Positions 23,812 through 34,608 of a DNA stretch of 64,000 bases are shown here, piece by piece. Under the pieces are notes generated by a model that saw only the letters and a program-made list of their open reading frames with translations, was not told the origin of the DNA and made no database searches. This stretch comes from Sanghuangporus weigelae (Eukaryota; Basidiomycota; Agaricomycetes; Hymenochaetales; Hymenochaetaceae): contig CP137324.1 of the NCBI GenBank assembly GCA_033182465.1, positions 1,178,001-1,242,000 of the forward strand, in the 5' to 3' direction. Position 1 is the first letter of the stretch. Each line of letters opens with the position of its first letter. Both the position numbers and the translations under genes were made by a program.

Positions 23812-24028
23812 CGTTTTGAAAGAAAAGAGGTCTGTTCTTGGTCCAAGACGTGGATCAAGTCTTTGTTATCGAACCCGATAGGTTTACGCAGATGGTGTCG
23901 AGTCACTCAGCAGTCTTACAGTTACACGGAGACGATATGTATTATACTGAAAAAAACCTTTCTGAAGTTGAATCCAACATATCCAAATATTCCTGAGAAA
24001 GAAACTTACTACGATGAGAAGTCGAGTT

Positions 24029-24539
24029 CTACGTGCTCCCGCTCCGTCGTACAGTTCCCGAAGAAAGACTGGGAGATTGAGGTACGCTGGCACCGACGGA
24101 GATATCTCCATTGATAATATCTTGAATTGAAGTTTCGAGTGCATCAACGCGGCTCGACATCTGGTTCACTGCACGGAAGCGGAACATTGATTTAGTTTAG
24201 TGCACTCCGCTGATCCTAAACCAAAAGCAACGCACTGCGTTCAAGAATCTGAGACGACATGTCGTCGAATTTAGATTCAAGTCTCTCTAGAACATTCTCA
24301 ACCTGTAAGTAAACCCATCGTGGCGTCGGTCTTCAGTCTTTAGTTCTCCCAGCAAAAATGCCATGAAACACGAAGAAGGTACGAACAAAGGCGGTGAGCT
24401 CGTGCGGACTTGTGATATCTCCGAGGTTGACTGCTGCGCCCGATGCCGACGCGGCTGTCGAAGGAGGCACCTCATTTGTCGGCGTTGGTGACCCATTTGC
24501 GACTTTCGACGGCGTCTTAAGGGGTTTAGCGGAAGACAT
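24029..24539 (-). CDS. heat-shock factor-binding protein 1 (HSBP1) homolog
   Basis: HSBP1 is a small coiled-coil protein that binds heat-shock factor trimers in animals; fungal members are less studied. The start ATG at 24539 gives a Ser/Pro/Thr-rich leader (MSSAKPLKTPSKVANGS), then the conserved DITSPHELTAF. After an intron comes VENVLERLESKFDDMSSQIL, and after another RMNQMSSRVDALETSIQDII, which together form the family's single coiled coil. A short tail GDISVGASVPQSPS leads to a stop at 24029-24031. About 100 residues. It converges with gankyrin, with about 220 bp between stops. Confidence 0.85.
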
Positions 24540-25015
24540 GGTGAAAGATATTATGACCATGCAGTCACGATCATCGTTCGCTCCTGGCACGTGCACTTCA
24601 AGCTCAAGCTCAAAATCTTATTCCCTATTTACTATTCACTATCTACTTTTACAATATTAATCTTCCCTGACTGGCTGTACTTCGGTGTATGTATTCGGTA
24701 AATGACGCGCAATAAATGTACCAAACATTCCCAAAGATAACGAGGTTGGACTCAAACTTTATCGAAAGGCATCGCCAGCGCCTACCACGTCCGTCGGGGG
24801 ATGATCAGTTTGGTCCATCGAATTCCAATCATTCACCCAATCCATGTATGACAAGCACGGTGCGAAGTTCCTCGTCAGAGTCGTGGCACGATTATTTGAA
24901 AGCTAGAAAACACACCTTACAATGTCCTTCCCGCGAACGTTATTCAGGTCAATAGATTAAGGATCAAACTACCGACTATAACCTGGGCGGTGAATGGTCT
25001 GACAACATGCCTTGG
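24540..25015. other. intergenic
   Basis: About 475 bp between the HSBP1 start and the end of the release-factor gene. Only a short low-complexity plus-strand frame is present (24716-24955); not supported as a gene. Confidence 0.45.
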
Positions 25016-25793
25016 TCAATCCCAGTCAGCCTTGCGCATCTGCTTTTTCCTTGATTGATATTCTTTTTCTTGTCGGCGCCTAGCTTTGTCGGCCTTCTTA
25101 AACGATTCTACTTTCTTTTTTTGTTCTTCCGACGCTTCGTTCTTGACGTTCGCCAATGACGCCGAAATAATCAGCGAATGGAGCTAAAGCGTACTCAAAA
25201 TCGTGCCAGTGGAGGAAGAAGGAGGGGCTGGTAACTCACCTTATGCAGACAGTCATCGACGTTCTGAGCTTGAGACCGATATAGAGTAGACGTTACAAGC
25301 AAGCTATCCGTGGAAGAGACATACGCCGGCTAAGTAACTTGTCGTGAATCTCATTGTCAAATTCCAATCAATCCCGTGCCTACATTCTTACGCAAGCTCT
25401 GCTTTGCCCAGGCGGGTATGAAAGAAGTGTGACAGGGACACCTTACGGTGCATTTTGTATTAACTTTGTTGACATTCTGCAAGGCACCCATCAGCCCAGG
25501 AGTGCATGCATTTAGACTTAAATACGTACCTGACCTCCAGGCCCAGAGCTTCGCGAAAAGGTCAACTCAACGACCTCGCGAGGTATGCTGACTTTTCGAA
25601 AAGCCTCTGCCCATTGTCTTGCTGCTTTCATATCACTCGGCGTCTCGAGCGAGGCGATCGAAGGAGGGACGGGTGCGAAGCTTTTGGACACATAACGACG
25701 AGAGAATCTCGATAAGATGACCGCAGGAACCAGGTTCGATCTAGACTCCCGAATCACCAAACGACAAGAGCGACGTAAATGGCTGAACAGCAT
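25016..25793 (-). CDS. mitochondrial peptidyl-tRNA hydrolase of the ICT1/RF-1 GGQ type
   Basis: Members of this class release peptides from stalled mitochondrial ribosomes. The start at 25793 gives a basic, Arg-rich presequence (MLFSHLRRSCRLVIRESRS) fitting mitochondrial import. Then come IPREVVELTFSRSSGPGGQ, the catalytic Gly-Gly-Gln, and after an intron NVNKVNTKCTVRC. Further exons give SLLVTSTLYRSQAQNVDDCL and HKL. The C-terminal tail is strongly basic, ending KKADKARRRQEKEYQSRKKQ then MRKADWD and a stop at 25016; such tails insert into the ribosome mRNA channel in ICT1-type proteins. It lacks the stop-codon recognition domain of a full release factor, so ICT1 (or the related Pth4) is the best call. 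Confidence 0.85.
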
Positions 25794-26831
25794 TCTTCAT
25801 GCTGCGATTCTACAATCAAATTTTGTCAGCGAAGCCAGCTCTTAGCAAGGAGAACATGATTTCACTATATATACCTTCAGACGGAAAAAAAAATCCTCAA
25901 GAAATGCGAAGACACGATTACTTCCTCGTAACAAAAAGCGTGGAATGAGCTAGCCTGTGTGGTATATCAGCCACGAGCGATGATACAGCTAAAAAATACA
26001 TATAGCGTACTGTGCAAATAAGTAGAGCAGTCTTCGAGGCTGCGCTAGTGGTCACCGTCTTGGTCTTCTTCAGAGTCCGCGTGGCAATTGAACTTCTGGC
26101 CTGCGACGATCTTAATGATCGCCATAACTACCACATTTGGACATGATATAGTTTTGGTTTGGTGACTCAGACTTCCTCAGGGTTTTACTTGACTTGAATC
26201 CCCCAACTTGTAGGTTTATCCAACAACACCACGAGTGATGCTCTAAAATGCTGCGCGAACTTCGAATCAAATATCGCTTAATCGACCCGGCGCAAAATTT
26301 GTTTCCTGATTCGGCCTGTTCTGCCCACATGCATGACGCAGATCTCAAACACATCATGGAAACGGCCAACAGACTTAAACAGCGAGCAATGAAGCACGCA
26401 GATGCATTACCATCTTGCCTCGATGCGCCTCGAAACTGCGTTCTCTCAGACGATTTGATTCGCGATTATCAGTGACAGTGCGTCTGGCGCGAATCGGATA
26501 TCTCTTCGATAGCTTTGATGATCGCGGAGAGTATCTTCTATCAGCAATGCTTTAAGTATGTTTACCTTCCCTTGATCACAGATAACAAGAATCATCAAAC
26601 TCTCAGCCCGCTCGGCTACAGATAGTACAAGCTTCTATCAGATCTAGTTGATCGAGCAGCAGCAAGATGCAAGATGCAAGATGCAAGATTCATTTACCTT
26701 ACGGTCCAATATACGTCAATCTCATGTTTTGAACAACACAGTCACAAGATATATTATACATTGGTTCATCTGGATTCGACAGCGATTCGACCATTCGATA
26801 TACATCGAATTATTTTCTCCATGATCATCAT
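25794..26831. other. no supported gene; short frame and heptamer repeat
   Basis: About 1 kb without a recognised gene. A 75-codon plus-strand frame at 26248-26475 (starts MLRELRIKYRLIDPAQ) is open from an ATG but has no family match that I know. At about 26662-26689 a 7-bp unit, CAAGATG, is repeated about four times. Confidence 0.4.
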
Positions 26832-29528
26832 TCATGCTTTAAACTTGGATTTCGCCTGCACTGATGCAATGTCTATGCTTAGAATGTCCTGATAGCAATA
26901 ATGCCAGGCAAGAGCAAAGTCGTGAGTGTTGCTGATGGAATGTATAGATAGTAGCGCAGTACTAACCAAACCCCCCTTAATTTCTTCTGCAGATGGCATC
27001 AGCCCCAATCGCATTAGTTCAGAGGCTTTGGTCATGATCGGATCGGCTTGCATGCTACGGAAGGGAACGTTAGGTCATGATGATGCGCCGCCGGTTTGCG
27101 ACACATACCTGGCAACCGCAACAACTTTGCCAGCTTTGAAATAGTAGGCGGCGAACTAAAGGAGAACGTCCATATTTTCAACGGTGACGTACGACGGTCC
27201 AAGCTAATCACGAACCTTCAGTTCACCAGGATCCCCCTTGATGAAAATATCGTCATACGAGTGACCAAGGCCGCAATAGCGGAGTTGTTGTCCCTCTAGT
27301 CGACCACATCTCAGAAAGTATTCGTAACATTGAACTCTGATACTTACGGGCACTCCAGAAGATAGGAATCTTCGCGAAGAGTTCTGGCTTTCCAGCTATC
27401 GCCCGTCCGACAGCTCGGCCATGGTTACTTGCAACCTGTTTAATGATGCTGCTTTTAATAGCAGCCTACGAGAAATTGTGGGAAATCACGAACATTCCAA
27501 TGCTCAATCCTCCGAGGCTCTGGAGATTCTGTCTGTGGGAAGACAGCAATATCGCCTATGTTCATGATAACACTTCATGTCAGGCTAACAAATTTAGATA
27601 GCGATGACATTTACCTATCGCAAATACATTCTCATTCTGTCCTTGGATTCTCAAGAACTCGTCAACGCGCACGCCGCCATCCCTTTCCAAGGTAAAGCCA
27701 CTGTCCTTGAGAAATCCTGTCGCAGGAGCAACACCGACACCCATAATGACGAAGTCTGCTGGAAGCGTCGGTCCACCGTCTCCAAGAACGACCGCACCGA
27801 CAACCGATTGGTCAGATTCGGATGGCAGTAGCTTTGCCACCTTCGCCTTCATGTGGAATCGCACTCCCTGGGACTCATGGAACTATCCCAAATATTAGAG
27901 GTGACTTCGATAGAGATAACGAGAAGCTTTACATACCTGTTTGAGACCTTTACCGATCTCTGCGCCTAGGATAGCTTCAAACGGATACTCTTCCATGCCG
28001 ATAACATCGATGGAAGCAAGTTCTCGTTTTGCAATTGCCACCACGATCTCCATGCTAATGAAAGAGCTGCCGATGACAACGACGCGCTTGCCTTTCTGTG
28101 CCGCTATGTTCCAGAAATACTCAGAAAACATGCCAGAGAACGAATGGCAAGGGTACTGTACTCACCGGTGTCGATGGCTTTCGCATCCTCCGCATGGCGA
28201 AGGGTGAATATGTTTCCAAGATTGGCTCCCTCTATCGGAAGTCGGCGAGGTGTGCCTCCGGGAGCAAGGACAAGAGAATCGTACGCCAAAGTCTCTTTGG
28301 TGTCCAGCGTGACAGTCTTGGACTCCGTGTCAACGCGAGTTACAGTCTACCGGAATGCTTGTCATTCAATCTTCCGGCTTGTGGGAAAGGGAAAGAACGT
28401 ACGGTGCCGATGCGCAGATTCGTATTGTATTTGATCTTTAGGTCGGCTGCGCTCCTCCACTCAAGTTTGGAGGGGTCATGAATGAGAGCTTTGCTCATTT
28501 TCGTCCTAAATTCAAAGATCAACGAAAGCACGAATGAAAATCCGGAATGATTACCTATCAATTGGTGCATACCGTTCTGCACTTATGATTGTTATGTTCC
28601 CCTTGTAGCCATTCTGACAAGAATAAGTAAATTAAGAAATCTTGCCTTACACGAAAAAAAGCATAGCTAGCACTGACTTCTCTCAGACTCTCGACTGTGT
28701 GAATCGCGCCTGCACCGCCTCCAACGATAACAACACCGTTGCCAGGAGCCGCGGCAGCCTCTGTCGTAATGGCCAGAGGACGTGACTTGTTGTCCTTCGA
28801 AGTACGCTTCGGGTCGGCAGTAACTTGGATCTTGCCATCCTTGACGACCGCCTTGAACGAATGCAGTCCATCCAGAGCAGGTGCATCCTCTGAGATGGCA
28901 ATTATCAACAATGATTCACGCTATCTCTGACGTCGATGACAAGAACTGACCGATGTCCCCGGTACAGACATTAAAGCAAGCTATATATGTGCATTCGGTC
29001 AATTCACAGCATTGATCCTAGACAACGGGATTCACCTCCATGCCAAGGGCTACAGAGTCATGAATATAAGCACCTTGATAGGCAGTTTGTTATCGTTGAC
29101 TTACCAGACAACGCGACCATCAGCAGTAAGCACACCCTTCGATAACGGTGCTCCATAGCTGCGATGTACCACAGTCCTTCAACACGAATCGCTTGAACAG
29201 GCGTTCGATGCAGCTTACTGGGTACAAAACGCGCTGGTTGCATGGATCTTATCGCCAATCCTTGACAGCAATATCTTGCCTTCGTCTCCAAACGCGACTT
29301 CTTTACTTTACACGGCAGAGATGTCAGCACATGGTTTGACAGCCACGACTCCTTAGTTAGAACGCACAGCTCGCCATCTTTGAGTTCGCTCTCACTGAGA
29401 ACTGCAACAGTTGTGGTCGACATGCTCCTATGGTTGCCAAGCAGGCGATGGTGGCAGTTGATAGTAGAAATGTTACGCCTAATACGTGTTGCTGCGGAAA
29501 AAGTCTTGGTGAAACGCCCGCAGAGCAT
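26832..29528 (-). CDS. AIF-type FAD oxidoreductase with N-terminal Rieske domain
   Basis: An NAD(P)H:ferredoxin-reductase-like flavoprotein fused to a Rieske [2Fe-2S] domain, the AIFM3 (AIF-like) layout. The start at 29528 gives a basic leader (MLCGRFTKTFSAATRIRRN) suggestive of mitochondrial import; MSTTTVAVLSESEL at 29423 is an alternative start. Rieske ligands are complete across introns: FCTHYGAPLSKG (Cys-x-His) and CPWHGACFNVCTGDI (Cys-x2-His). Then the FAD-binding GNGVVIVGGGAGAIHTVESL, DRTKMSKAL, LAYDSLVLAPGGTPRRLPI, the NAD-binding KRVVVIGSSFISMEIVVAI, and the second FAD segment ENVFAIGDIAVFP. The end reads DPIMTKASELMRLGLMPSAE-EIKGG then LDILSIDIASVQAK and a stop at 26832. About ten introns. 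Length (about 550 residues) is typical. Confidence 0.9.
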
Positions 29529-30225
29529 ATACGGTATGTTCTCACCACTACTGTCGGGCTTATAAGCGAAATTCCCATCTGTATGACGCGGTGTCGATCA
29601 TCTCGCGTCAGCCAATCACAACGCGTCCTTTACCTACATGCCAAGCACGTCATGTCTGATTACATCTCGCCCGCCGAATCAGATTATTTTTTATACCTAT
29701 ACCAGCAACTCGTGTTTTCGGCTTCGCCGAAAACCCTGCTAGCCATAAATTCTAGTCTTTGTTACTGGTTATTCTGTCTATCCATCTTGATATAAATTCA
29801 ACACATCAGTTGTACACTTGAAGTCAGGTGCACTTAGTGTTCCGACCGTATCGTATACGGATACGGCCGTATAAGTCAGGGTCTATACGGATACGGTCGT
29901 ATAGGATACGGCCGTATATTTGGTGATCAAACTCTCATACGGATACGGAATGCCCGTATACGGAAAATAAGCCGTATACGGTATCAATATTGTTCTTTGT
30001 TGAGTAATAGCATTAAAAAATAACATTGTCGTCTTCAGTGCATGCTTCAGTACCATAAGGTTCCCAATAGTTCCTGCCTTCAACCTAGCACATCGGAGTG
30101 CAATAGTATCATGCCCACTTGAGAAATTTCGCTTGACAGCAGTGCCTAGATAATTAAGATAAGCAAGCAGTATAGTGATTAAATCAAAACTTACTCAGAC
30201 AACATCGACCTTGGTTGGGGAAACA

Positions 30226-30288
30226 CATGTTGTCTCAGGCTCTGATGATAAGACAATTCGCATCTGGGGTGCTGACAGTGGCAATGAA
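30226..30288 (+). pseudogene. WD40-repeat fragment inside the 4-kb element
   Basis: A short frame reads ETHVVSGSDDKTIRIWGADS, the typical end of one WD40 blade (Ser-Gly-Ser-x-Asp-x-Thr-Ile-Arg-Ile-Trp). No start, neighbouring blade or stop context belongs to it, and a purine-rich GGAAGGAGG tract follows at once (about 30284-30332). It looks like a captured or mutated piece of a WD40 gene, which are abundant in Agaricomycetes. Confidence 0.6.
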
Positions 30289-32144
30289 AGGAAGGAAGGA
30301 GGGAAGGAGGGAAGGAGGGAAGAGGGAGGAGAGGGCATGAGACCCTATTTCCGAACCTGAACATTTTGATCCAATCAGAGGCGAGCTTTCCATTGTCAAT
30401 TCTGTCCTATATAGGCGGCTCAGCGTAATTCTACGATGGTCACACGGAACTGTCAGGTGAGTGTTGGATGATGTGACAAGTCAACACTCACCAGAGTAAA
30501 ATGTCCTTATACGGAATATATGCCATATACAATGTAGTGCACTGGCCCCTCCTGTGCCAGTACACTCATACTATGACTCCCTCCCACTGCAGATACCATA
30601 TCCTAGTGCTGCCTACACCTCAGAGTGTGAGGGCATACTCCTACTGCACTCGAGACACCATTTGAGCACGTTTCCACCAATTCCAGCACATGTACTGTAC
30701 TGCAGCACCCTCCTAAGGCCCAGATCGATCCGCCGATGGCTCTCCTACACTCAGACAGGTCTGCCGACGACTCCTACCCAGCACCAGGCACTATAGGACA
30801 CATCCCTCAGTGACTACAGGCTGCCGATCTTACAATTTACCGTACATACAGCTTTGCAGCGACTCTAGATGCCTCCGAGTCGGCCCCCCATGGCGCCGAT
30901 CAATGTGGCGGACATTCAGACATCCTCAGGTACCTTCGCCGACACCTCCTACAGCTTACCAAGCAGTCCCCCATTGCCTAGGGAGCTACATATAGTCATA
31001 TGTGCTTATATGCCTCATTATGATGTATCTGGCGCCGATCTGGCAGTCCCCCGCAGCACCGCCGCTCTGGCCACTCATATTAGTCACTAGGGATCGCCTA
31101 CACTCTGTATTGAGTGCCGCTGACACACCAGACACCCCAGGAACACTGACTGATGCGCCCCTTGTCTCATATACGCGATATTAGCCTCCGATCATCGGCT
31201 CCGACGTTTCCCGAACTTCCCCCTGATGCGGCGGTGTAGTGCGCCGCACTTGCCTGTACCGGTACGTCGATACAGGCCCCTCAGTACTCTGTACAGTATA
31301 CCATCGTGCGCCGACCGCTACACCTCCGCCGCTCCTTAAGACCCTCTAAACCGCCGCTCTTTGATCCGCGGCTCAACCAATACGTCCGCCGCCTCCCGTC
31401 CTTCGAAGACTTCCCAAACCGAGTACGCTTGGCCAGCCGCACTTTCTGATACGCGGGCGCCTGGAACGTTGCAGCGGATGTATCGGCTACTGCGGCGGAA
31501 GGATATCGAACCGTATAGCCGATGGAATATTCGTCGGCTCCTGTTAGTTGGCTTATCCGACGTCGGGTAGTGGTTTTACAAGGTCCCAGGTACCACGTTT
31601 CATGTTCATACTATGCTGCTTCGTGCGCCGAGTCCGATTGTCGGACGCGGCGGCCACTCGCGTATTCCCCTTTTAGTATTATTGCCTCCCCTGACGTTTC
31701 ATATTCGTGTGGTGCGACCACTTAGCGATCCGAGCGCGCCCGATGATGATGCGCCGCGCCAATCACCGCCAGCCCGATCAGCGCGCGCCCGTGTCTTGGC
31801 AGCTTCGCGGCGCGCCCCGATCTTCGGGTCCGCACCGATTGCGCGCCTGTGACGCGCCGTCACTGTCGCCGCCTCTGTGACGCTCTTCCCCAGCATTCCC
31901 CAGTATATATAGACCTCATGTATGTAGTGTTCAGGAGCAGTAGTTCAGAATAGATCTCAGTGCACTCCTCTCGTCTCTATTAGCCCTTTTGCTCTCTATC
32001 GCCTCCGCCGAAGATCGTGTGCCGACACAAGACGCCGCCCCCGTTTAAGGGAATAACAGGGGCACGTGCTCACTCGCCACTGCGCAAGTGATCGGCAGAG
32101 CTATCCCCCGTCGTGGGAAACGACAGCGCCATCGCCCTCTTGAC

Positions 32145-32279
32145 AATCGGCGACACCGTCGCTCTCCTGGTAATCGGCGACGCCGTCGCTCTCCTGGTAA
32201 TCGGCGACACCGTCGCTCTCCTGGTAATCGGCGACACCGTCGCTCTCCTGGTAATCGGCGATACCGTCGCTCTACCAGT
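32145..32279. repeat. 27-bp minisatellite, five copies
   Basis: Five head-to-tail copies of a 27-bp unit starting ATCGGCGACACCGTCGC; copies begin at 32145, 32172, 32199, 32226 and 32253, the last one diverged. The unit is a multiple of three, so one plus-strand frame gives repeated Ile-Gly-Asp-Thr-Val-Ala-Leu-Leu-Val and another an Arg-rich repeat. I see no gene around it; it lies in the GC-rich core of the mobile element. Confidence 0.85.
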
Positions 32280-33888
32280 AATCGCCGCCGCTCGCAGGAC
32301 TCGACAGCGCCGTCGCTCTACTGCTTATTCGCGACGCCGACATCTTGACTCGTCGGCGGCTCTGTCCCGTACATTATCGGCGGCGTCCCCTTTATACGCG
32401 GATCATACCATAGCCCTTACGATTGAGCCCCCCCACGACTGAGCGCGCATCCCGATCGGCAGCAGTGCTTCCGGGTCAAATTGTCCGCCACGGCACCAAG
32501 CTGTCCAGGAGGTCTAGCCACGAGTTGGATCCCTTCTTACCTCTCCGATCTTTGACACCGCCGACGCCTCTCTGTGGTCGAACGCCGACGCCTTCGCCGC
32601 TGCTTAAGAGGGTCTGATAGTCTACAGCGGCCCCCATTAGACCATGTATGGAAGGTAGGCATGTGGTACATCAGTATGCCAAGCCGCCGACTTGCGCTGC
32701 CAAGCCGAACTCTGCTGGTGCCTGTATTATTGCAGATACTTGATATTTCATGCTATTAGATGCCCCCCTCACGTTGCCGCTCTCAGATTCCACCTGGGCA
32801 CTCTGGCAGCAACCCTTGGCAACCCAGATGACTCAGGAGATGTTGTCAGACAGTAGGACATGTCAGCAACAGCAGTAGAGTATATATAGAGCTTAGTTCA
32901 TCTAAAAGAGAGATCATCATCTGAGAGAGCATGTACCAGACCAAGTGCCGGAGTTCGAGATATCTCTCACTCTGAGTCTCCCCTCATGTACTGAGCCTCC
33001 CCCTTGACTATATATTATCCTTGACACCTCCTCTTGATTGATTCATCGTTCTACCTGCCTTCGCTGCCTCTGATACACCTCGGCTGCTCTGATATTCAGT
33101 GAGTGTATAGAAGCTCAGGATTTAACCCTGAGCTTCCTCCACCCCTCTTGTACCTCGTCGGCGCCCCTCTATCTGACGTCGGCGGCCCTTCAGTGACACA
33201 GGCCTCCTATCAGACTCCTCTGTGGCACCCTTTCCAGCCTTTCACCCCAGCTTAGTCTATATACTCGTCTTATACAGTCCTTTTCTTTCATCTATCGCGT
33301 TTACGCTACTTCAGCAGATTTGTGTGGCGTCCCCCTCACTCCTGTACCCCTCTATTTGATGTCGGCAGCTATCCAGTGACACAGGCATAGTACCAGACGA
33401 CCCAGTGGCGCCTTCTCCACCCACTTGCTCCATTTCAGCCCTTATATTCATCTCATATGCTCCTGCCGACCCTGTGTCCAAGTTTCCACCATGTCGGCAG
33501 CCTCCTGTGATCCCCCCTTTCGAGCAGCGGCCCCATTAGCCTATTCCTTTCGTACTTCGGCATCCCTACACCTCTCCATCATGTCTCTGATGGTCCCTGG
33601 CATCTGCTGGGTAGTGGGGATTTAGAGTCTGATAGTGTTGGCATCCCGTTTTTGGAGGTTTCTTCATACATTCAGCACCCTTAGTAGGACGGACATTGGT
33701 AGCACCTTCAGAGACACACACCACCCACTACAACGGCACTTTCTTTCTAGCATTATATAAATACGGCTGTATATATACGGACCATATAATTTCTTCTTTT
33801 CAGCTTATACAATACGGCTGTATCCATATACGGAAACCTGTATACGGATTTATACGGATACGGTCGGAACACTAGTACTAGGTGCACT

Positions 33889-34608
33889 GATTTGTGCATG
33901 TACAGAAATAAGAAAATAAAAGGAGCTCCATTGAGCTTATCTGGTCTGTTCATATGTGGCAAAAACTTTTACAGCTTTACCTAAATTAATCAGTTCAATG
34001 GGACACACTGAATTGAATCATGCAAGGAGGAACAGAGTTTTTGGATGCTGATCACATTTGTTCATTGCATACATGTCCGAAAATTTCCTAGTTTTTTCCT
34101 TTTTTCCAGCAAGGCTTGAATAGTGCTTTGGCTTATGAGCACCTTCATGTAATGCATACATGCTTTGAGTTTCCCTGCTTTTTTTCTGGTTTTTTTCCCT
34201 CAAAGAATGAATTAATGTGTTGATGAAGTGGTGTGGAGGCAGATTGACCCGCAGATCACCGGCGATCAAACTCCTTAATGTAGTAAGATTACCTCGGCAT
34301 CACGCGGGAAATGAGAAAAGAAGCGCTCAAATTCAAGGTCCGAATTTAGTCAGCGGTGGCTGTGTAGAAAAGGGCGGTCCTGTTTTTAATATTAAGATTG
34401 CATTTTCGCAGCATGTAGATGTTTTTTTTTGTAATGTACAATCTATGAGTACTCACAAAAGAATGCTTTGTATCTACAAGAAGCGTTGTGGTTTGGTGCA
34501 GCCAGTGCAACACCCAAGAAGTTCGAAATAAACTAATAAGGAGAGTAGTAGTCCATTTCGTTAAAGATCGTCGGAATAAATACCCAAAATTCAAGATAGA
34601 AAATACAT
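33889..34608. other. no gene; AT-rich spacer
   Basis: About 720 bp between the mobile element and the 3' end of the GPCR gene. AT-rich, with several T runs; no supported coding frame. Confidence 0.5.

Larger units (their letters stand above)
29835..33874. mobile_element. 4-kb GC-rich element with terminal inverted repeats
   Basis: Both ends carry the 18-bp inverted repeat TAGTGTTCCGACCGTATC (left 29835-29852; right complement ends at 33874). Inside each end are many copies of TATACGG/CCGTATA (left about 29850-29985; right about 33760-33865). The flanks share a 9-bp direct repeat, AGGTGCACT, at 29826-29834 and 33880-33888; on the right, five extra bases (GTACT) separate it from the inverted repeat. 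The interior is clearly more GC-rich and pyrimidine-rich on the plus strand than the surroundings, especially 31,100-32,700, and has no long coding frame. The superfamily is unclear: 9-bp duplications suggest Mutator-like elements, but a TA on each side of GTGTTCC would also fit a TA-targeting element. It is probably non-autonomous. Confidence 0.75.

Noticed and set aside
29835-33874. CACTA-type transposon, because the ends contain CACTA and TAGTG
   Set aside because: The order is reversed: the element begins TAGTG and ends CACTA, and there is no 3-bp duplication.
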